A stretch of DNA of 9,365 bases from Planctomycetota bacterium. GTDB taxonomy: Bacteria > Planctomycetota > Brocadiia > JAJRTI01. Shown in pieces: positions 6,923 to 9,365 of this stretch (its first letter is position 1; every line of letters begins with the position of its first letter). The translations under genes were made by a program, and so were the position numbers. The stretch lies in the NCBI GenBank assembly GCA_024278415.1, contig JAJRTI010000104.1:1-9365 (forward strand), read 5' to 3'. The notes beneath the pieces are model-generated. The model was not told the origin of the DNA. It made no database searches and saw nothing but the letters and a program-made list of their open reading frames with translations.

Positions 6923-6940
6923 CATGTCAGTCGTGACATG
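6923..6940. repeat. Perfect 7-bp inverted repeat
   Basis: CATGTCA and TGACATG flank a GTCG spacer, about 285 nt upstream of the lyase start. It differs from the GC-rich hairpins elsewhere and could be a dimeric regulator operator or just another palindrome; the distance from the start codon makes an operator role uncertain. Confidence 0.35.
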
Positions 6941-7052
6941 ACACTGGGGCGTTTCTGACGCGGCTGGCGATGGTGGCGAAGGTCAGCGCTTCGACGCAGT
7001 CCAGCGGAGCCACCTTGCCCTTCTTCAGGCAACGCGGTACCCTGCCATGGAT

Positions 7053-7130
7053 ACAAAGCGGGCTGCGCCCGCAACCCGGGAGCGGAACGCCTTCGCGTTC
7101 CGACGGACGGCGAAGGCCGTCCGCTCCGGG
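7053..7130. repeat. Multi-hairpin element that can fold as a branched structure
   Basis: A GCGGGC/GCCCGC hairpin with TGC loop (7058-7072) is followed by CGGAACGC/GCGTTCCG with CTTC loop (7083-7102) and CGGACGGC/GCCGTCCG with GAAG loop (7104-7123). The last two are enclosed by an outer stem (7075-7085 with 7121-7130, one bulge) that competes with the last few bases of the inner stems, giving a possible three-way junction. The first two hairpins match 3927-3971 in order. It lies about 95 nt upstream of the lyase start. Confidence 0.65.
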
Positions 7131-7210
7131 CAAGCAGCTTCTTGTTTTTTGTGACAGTTCCGGATGGATGAGGCGCTAAGGATGCGTGCGGCTGAAGAAT
7201 CAACGTTGAA

Positions 7211-7216
7211 AAGGAG
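7211..7216 (+). promoter_or_regulatory. Shine-Dalgarno site for the lyase gene
   Basis: AAGGAG lies 8 nt before the ATG at 7225 and fixes this start, directly in front of a good signal peptide. Confidence 0.8.
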
Positions 7217-7224
7217 CTTGAATC

Positions 7225-9365
7225 ATGTACGTGTCTGCTATCTGTTGGTTCAGTAGCGTGCTGTTGCTTCTGTCGATGGCCTGCGCTGCCGACTTCGAAG
7301 CGCGGCCCAAGCCGAACCAGACGACGCCGCGGCCGGCCGATGGGGAGACGGTGAGCGCGAACCCGCCATGCTTCGTCTATCCCGCGAAGAGAGTGCGCAA
7401 GGCATACGTCGTCGAGTTCAGCCGCGAGGCGGCTTTCCCCGCGGGATCGACGACGCGGCTCGATAGCCCCTACATGTTGGCTTGCCCCGCGAACGCGCTG
7501 AAGCCGGGGCGATACTACTGGCGATGGCAGCCCGTGGGCGCGGGCGAATGGTCCGCGGTCCGAGCGTTCACCGTGCCCGCGGACGCGCCGGTCGTGCCGT
7601 TCCCGGACATGGACGCGCTCGTGAAGCGCATCGCCAAGACCCGGCCGCGTATCCAGGCGAATGCCAACACGCTGCCCGCGCTCCGCAAACGGGCGAGAGC
7701 GGTGTTCGGCAAATCGTGGCTCGACAGCGTGCGCCGGGCCTCCCTGCGCGCAAGCAAGAAGAAGATGCTGCCCGAGCCGGACTTCCTGCCCGACCGCAAG
7801 GATCCCCGGCGCAAGATGCTGTACCAGAGAACCTTCCAGACCACGCGGCCCTTCTTCCACGAGATGGCTACGCTCGCGCAGAACTATCTGCTGACGGGCG
7901 ACGAACGCTCGGGCCAGGAAGCGAAGCGCCGGCTGCTGCACATCATGTCGTGGGACCCGCGCGGCAGCACGAGCATCGGCCACAACGACGAGCCGGCCAC
8001 GGAAATCGTGCGCGATTGCCCCACGGCCTTCGACCGGGTGTACGCGCTGCTCAGCGACGACGAGAAGCGCCGCTGCCTCGAATGCCTCACGATTCGCATG
8101 CGCGACATGATGGCCCGCTGGCGGCGCCGGCCTTTCGAGAAGTACCCGTACGAAAGCCACAACATGGGCTACTACCTGCCCGACGTGCTCGTGGCCAGCC
8201 TCGCACTCGTCGGGGAGGCGCCGGTCGAGGAGATGCTCCGCTACACCATGCTCCAACTGTGGTCGCCCTTCTACCCGCCCTTCGGCGGCGTGGATGGGGG
8301 GTGGAACGAGGGGCCGGGCTACTGGAGTTGGAGCACCGCGGTGTTCGCGCGCACGTATAAGCTCGTCGAGTCGGTCACCGACATCCCCATCCACGAACGC
8401 TCCGCGTGGATGCGCAACACGCCGCTCTACAAACTCTACGGCAACCCGCCGTATTTCAAGATGTCGCCGTTTGGCGACGGGCAGGAAGGCCCAGCCCGCG
8501 GCGGCAACTCGATGCTCATGCTCGCCGCGCTCTACCGCAACCCGTACGCGAAGTGGTACGCGGAATGGCAGCACGCAACGCTAAGCGGCATGGACGCGCT
8601 GCTGTTCGACACGAGCCAGGTCGAGGCAAAGCCGCCCTACGACCTGCCCCAAGGCCACGCGTTTTTCGACGTGGGCCTGGCCACGATGCACAGCGTGCTG
8701 CCCGACCCCACGAGCAACGTGGCCGTGCTCATGCGGAGCTGCCCCTTCGGCTCCGTTAGCCACGCGTACGCGGACCAGAACACGTTCGTGCTCGACGCGT
8801 ACGGCGAGCCACTCATCATCGCGTCCGGCTATTACCAACTCTACGGCTGCCCCCACCACGCGCAGTGGACGTGGACGACGCAGGCCTCCAACTCCGTCCT
8901 CGTGAACGGCGAAGGCCAGTCGAAACGGGACTGGACCGCGAAGGGCCGGCTCGTGGCGTTCGAGACGACCGTGGCCGGCGACTACGCGGTGGGCGACGCC
9001 GCGGCCGCGTACAAGGGCCGGCTCACACAGTTCGACCGGCGCATCGTTTTCCTGCGGCCCGCGCACACTGGCGGCGAGCCGATCGTGGTGATCCGCGACG
9101 AACTGGCCGCGGCCAAGCCGTCCACGTACCAGTTCCTCCTCCACGCGCTGAACAAGATGAAAGTGGCTCCCAGCAAGCAGCGGGTGGCCATCTCTCGCCG
9201 CGGCTCGCGCTGCCGGGTCGACTTCCTCGCTCCCACGGGGCTCACCTTCGAGCAGACCGACCAGTTCCCCGTGCCGCCGGTTCGCAAGGCGCCCAACCAA
9301 TGGCACCTCACCGCGTCCACGGTCGAGCCCGCGGCCGAGGCCGCGTCGCTTATCGTGATCCAGCC
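7225..9365 (+). CDS. DUF4962 / heparinase II/III-family polysaccharide lyase, 3' partial
   Basis: The frame is open for 713 codons and runs off the window with no stop. The start has a good Shine-Dalgarno site and a signal peptide (residues 1-22, WFSSVLLLLSMACAA, cleavage near ACA or CAA). Residues about 25-118 form a fibronectin-like beta domain (YVVEFSREAAF, LKPGRYYWRWQ) of the DUF4962 N-terminus. Residues about 125-460 are the alpha/alpha-toroid part, with SHNMGYYLPDVL (311-322) and GGWNEGPGYWSW (358-369); N313, H312, E362 and Y366 are candidate active-site residues. Residues about 475-713 are the heparinase II/III-like beta-sandwich: HAYADQNTFVLDAYGEPL (513-530), SGYY (534-537), PHHAQW (543-548) and NSVLVNGEGQ (556-565). 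Such enzymes cleave uronic-acid-containing polysaccharides by beta-elimination outside the cytoplasm; the actual substrate cannot be read from sequence. Family assignment is strong. Confidence 0.9.
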   Translation, partial: MYVSAICWFSSVLLLLSMACAADFEARPKPNQTTPRPADGETVSANPPCFVYPAKRVRKAYVVEFSREAAFPAGSTTRLDSPYMLACPANALKPGRYYWRWQPVGAGEWSAVRAFTVPADAPVVPFPDMDALVKRIAKTRPRIQANANTLPALRKRARAVFGKSWLDSVRRASLRASKKKMLPEPDFLPDRKDPRRKMLYQRTFQTTRPFFHEMATLAQNYLLTGDERSGQEAKRRLLHIMSWDPRGSTSIGHNDEPATEIVRDCPTAFDRVYALLSDDEKRRCLECLTIRMRDMMARWRRRPFEKYPYESHNMGYYLPDVLVASLALVGEAPVEEMLRYTMLQLWSPFYPPFGGVDGGWNEGPGYWSWSTAVFARTYKLVESVTDIPIHERSAWMRNTPLYKLYGNPPYFKMSPFGDGQEGPARGGNSMLMLAALYRNPYAKWYAEWQHATLSGMDALLFDTSQVEAKPPYDLPQGHAFFDVGLATMHSVLPDPTSNVAVLMRSCPFGSVSHAYADQNTFVLDAYGEPLIIASGYYQLYGCPHHAQWTWTTQASNSVLVNGEGQSKRDWTAKGRLVAFETTVAGDYAVGDAAAAYKGRLTQFDRRIVFLRPAHTGGEPIVVIRDELAAAKPSTYQFLLHALNKMKVAPSKQRVAISRRGSRCRVDFLAPTGLTFEQTDQFPVPPVRKAPNQWHLTASTVEPAAEAASLIVIQ

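Larger units (their letters stand above)
6251..7224. other. Divergent intergenic region rich in palindromes, no credible gene
   Basis: It separates divergent genes, so promoters for both must lie here, but I see no convincing -35/-10 pair. It holds a 24-bp inverted repeat (6374-6437), a related element (6798-6877), hairpins at 6658-6673, 6679-6716 and 6923-6940, and a multi-hairpin element (7053-7130). A CAGCCAGTTTTTGGAGTACC motif (6622-6641) is notably T-rich for this DNA. ORFs here, including 6509-6958 (+) and 6927-7133 (-), have low-complexity, unrecognisable products. Confidence 0.55.

Noticed and set aside
7075..7130. tRNA or other structured RNA gene
   Set aside because: The fold lacks the tRNA arm lengths, anticodon arm and T-loop signature, and the stems match dispersed intergenic hairpins.
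6927..7133. 68-residue minus-strand frame ending LDCVEALTFATIASRVRN
   Set aside because: The C-terminal part reads somewhat like protein, but it lacks a ribosome binding site and runs through the hairpin element; I could not recognise it.
6913..8574. 553-residue minus-strand frame opposite the lyase
   Set aside because: Antisense shadow of a strongly supported gene, rich in Arg, His and Ala.

Overview
The window looks like chromosome from a GC-rich, free-living bacterium with many secreted carbohydrate-active proteins. Large lectin-plus-TIM-barrel proteins, a DUF4962/heparinase II/III-type lyase and long intergenic stretches full of small palindromes fit the PVC superphylum (Planctomycetes, Lentisphaerae, Verrucomicrobia) or related lineages such as Hydrogenedentes. 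This placement is inferred from protein style; no marker gene is present.

Layout: 1-549 is non-coding, downstream of the first gene, and holds several hairpins. Two minus-strand genes follow in transcription order 3767->2508 and 2472->550, separated by 35 nt and probably one operon: an exported protein of unknown function with a C-terminal beta-sandwich-like domain, then an exported LamG plus GHL10-like (family 10-type glycosidase-like) protein. A 563-nt intergenic region (3768-4330) carries a chain of hairpins and a tandem array with two nearly identical 52-bp units. Next, on the minus strand, 6250->4331 encodes a third exported glycosidase-like protein with a CxCxxC motif. A 974-nt intergenic region (6251-7224), rich in palindromes, separates it from a divergent plus-strand gene, 7225->9365, encoding a DUF4962/heparinase II/III-family polysaccharide lyase that runs off the window end.

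All four proteins begin with export signals. Together they suggest a locus for breaking down complex, probably uronic-acid-containing polysaccharide outside the cytoplasm: one lyase and two or three putative glycosidase-like proteins, one with a carbohydrate-binding lectin fold. No transporter, regulator, sulfatase or SusC/D gene lies inside the window, so the substrate cannot be named.

The most unusual content is non-coding. All three intergenic regions share a modular family of short hairpins in which loop class and order recur while stem sequences change with base pairing kept, including one clear compensatory change between two copies. These resemble REP/BIME-type elements but combine several hairpin types. 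The 52-bp tandem repeat and a pair of elements bounded by GTAGT...ACTAC are separate oddities.
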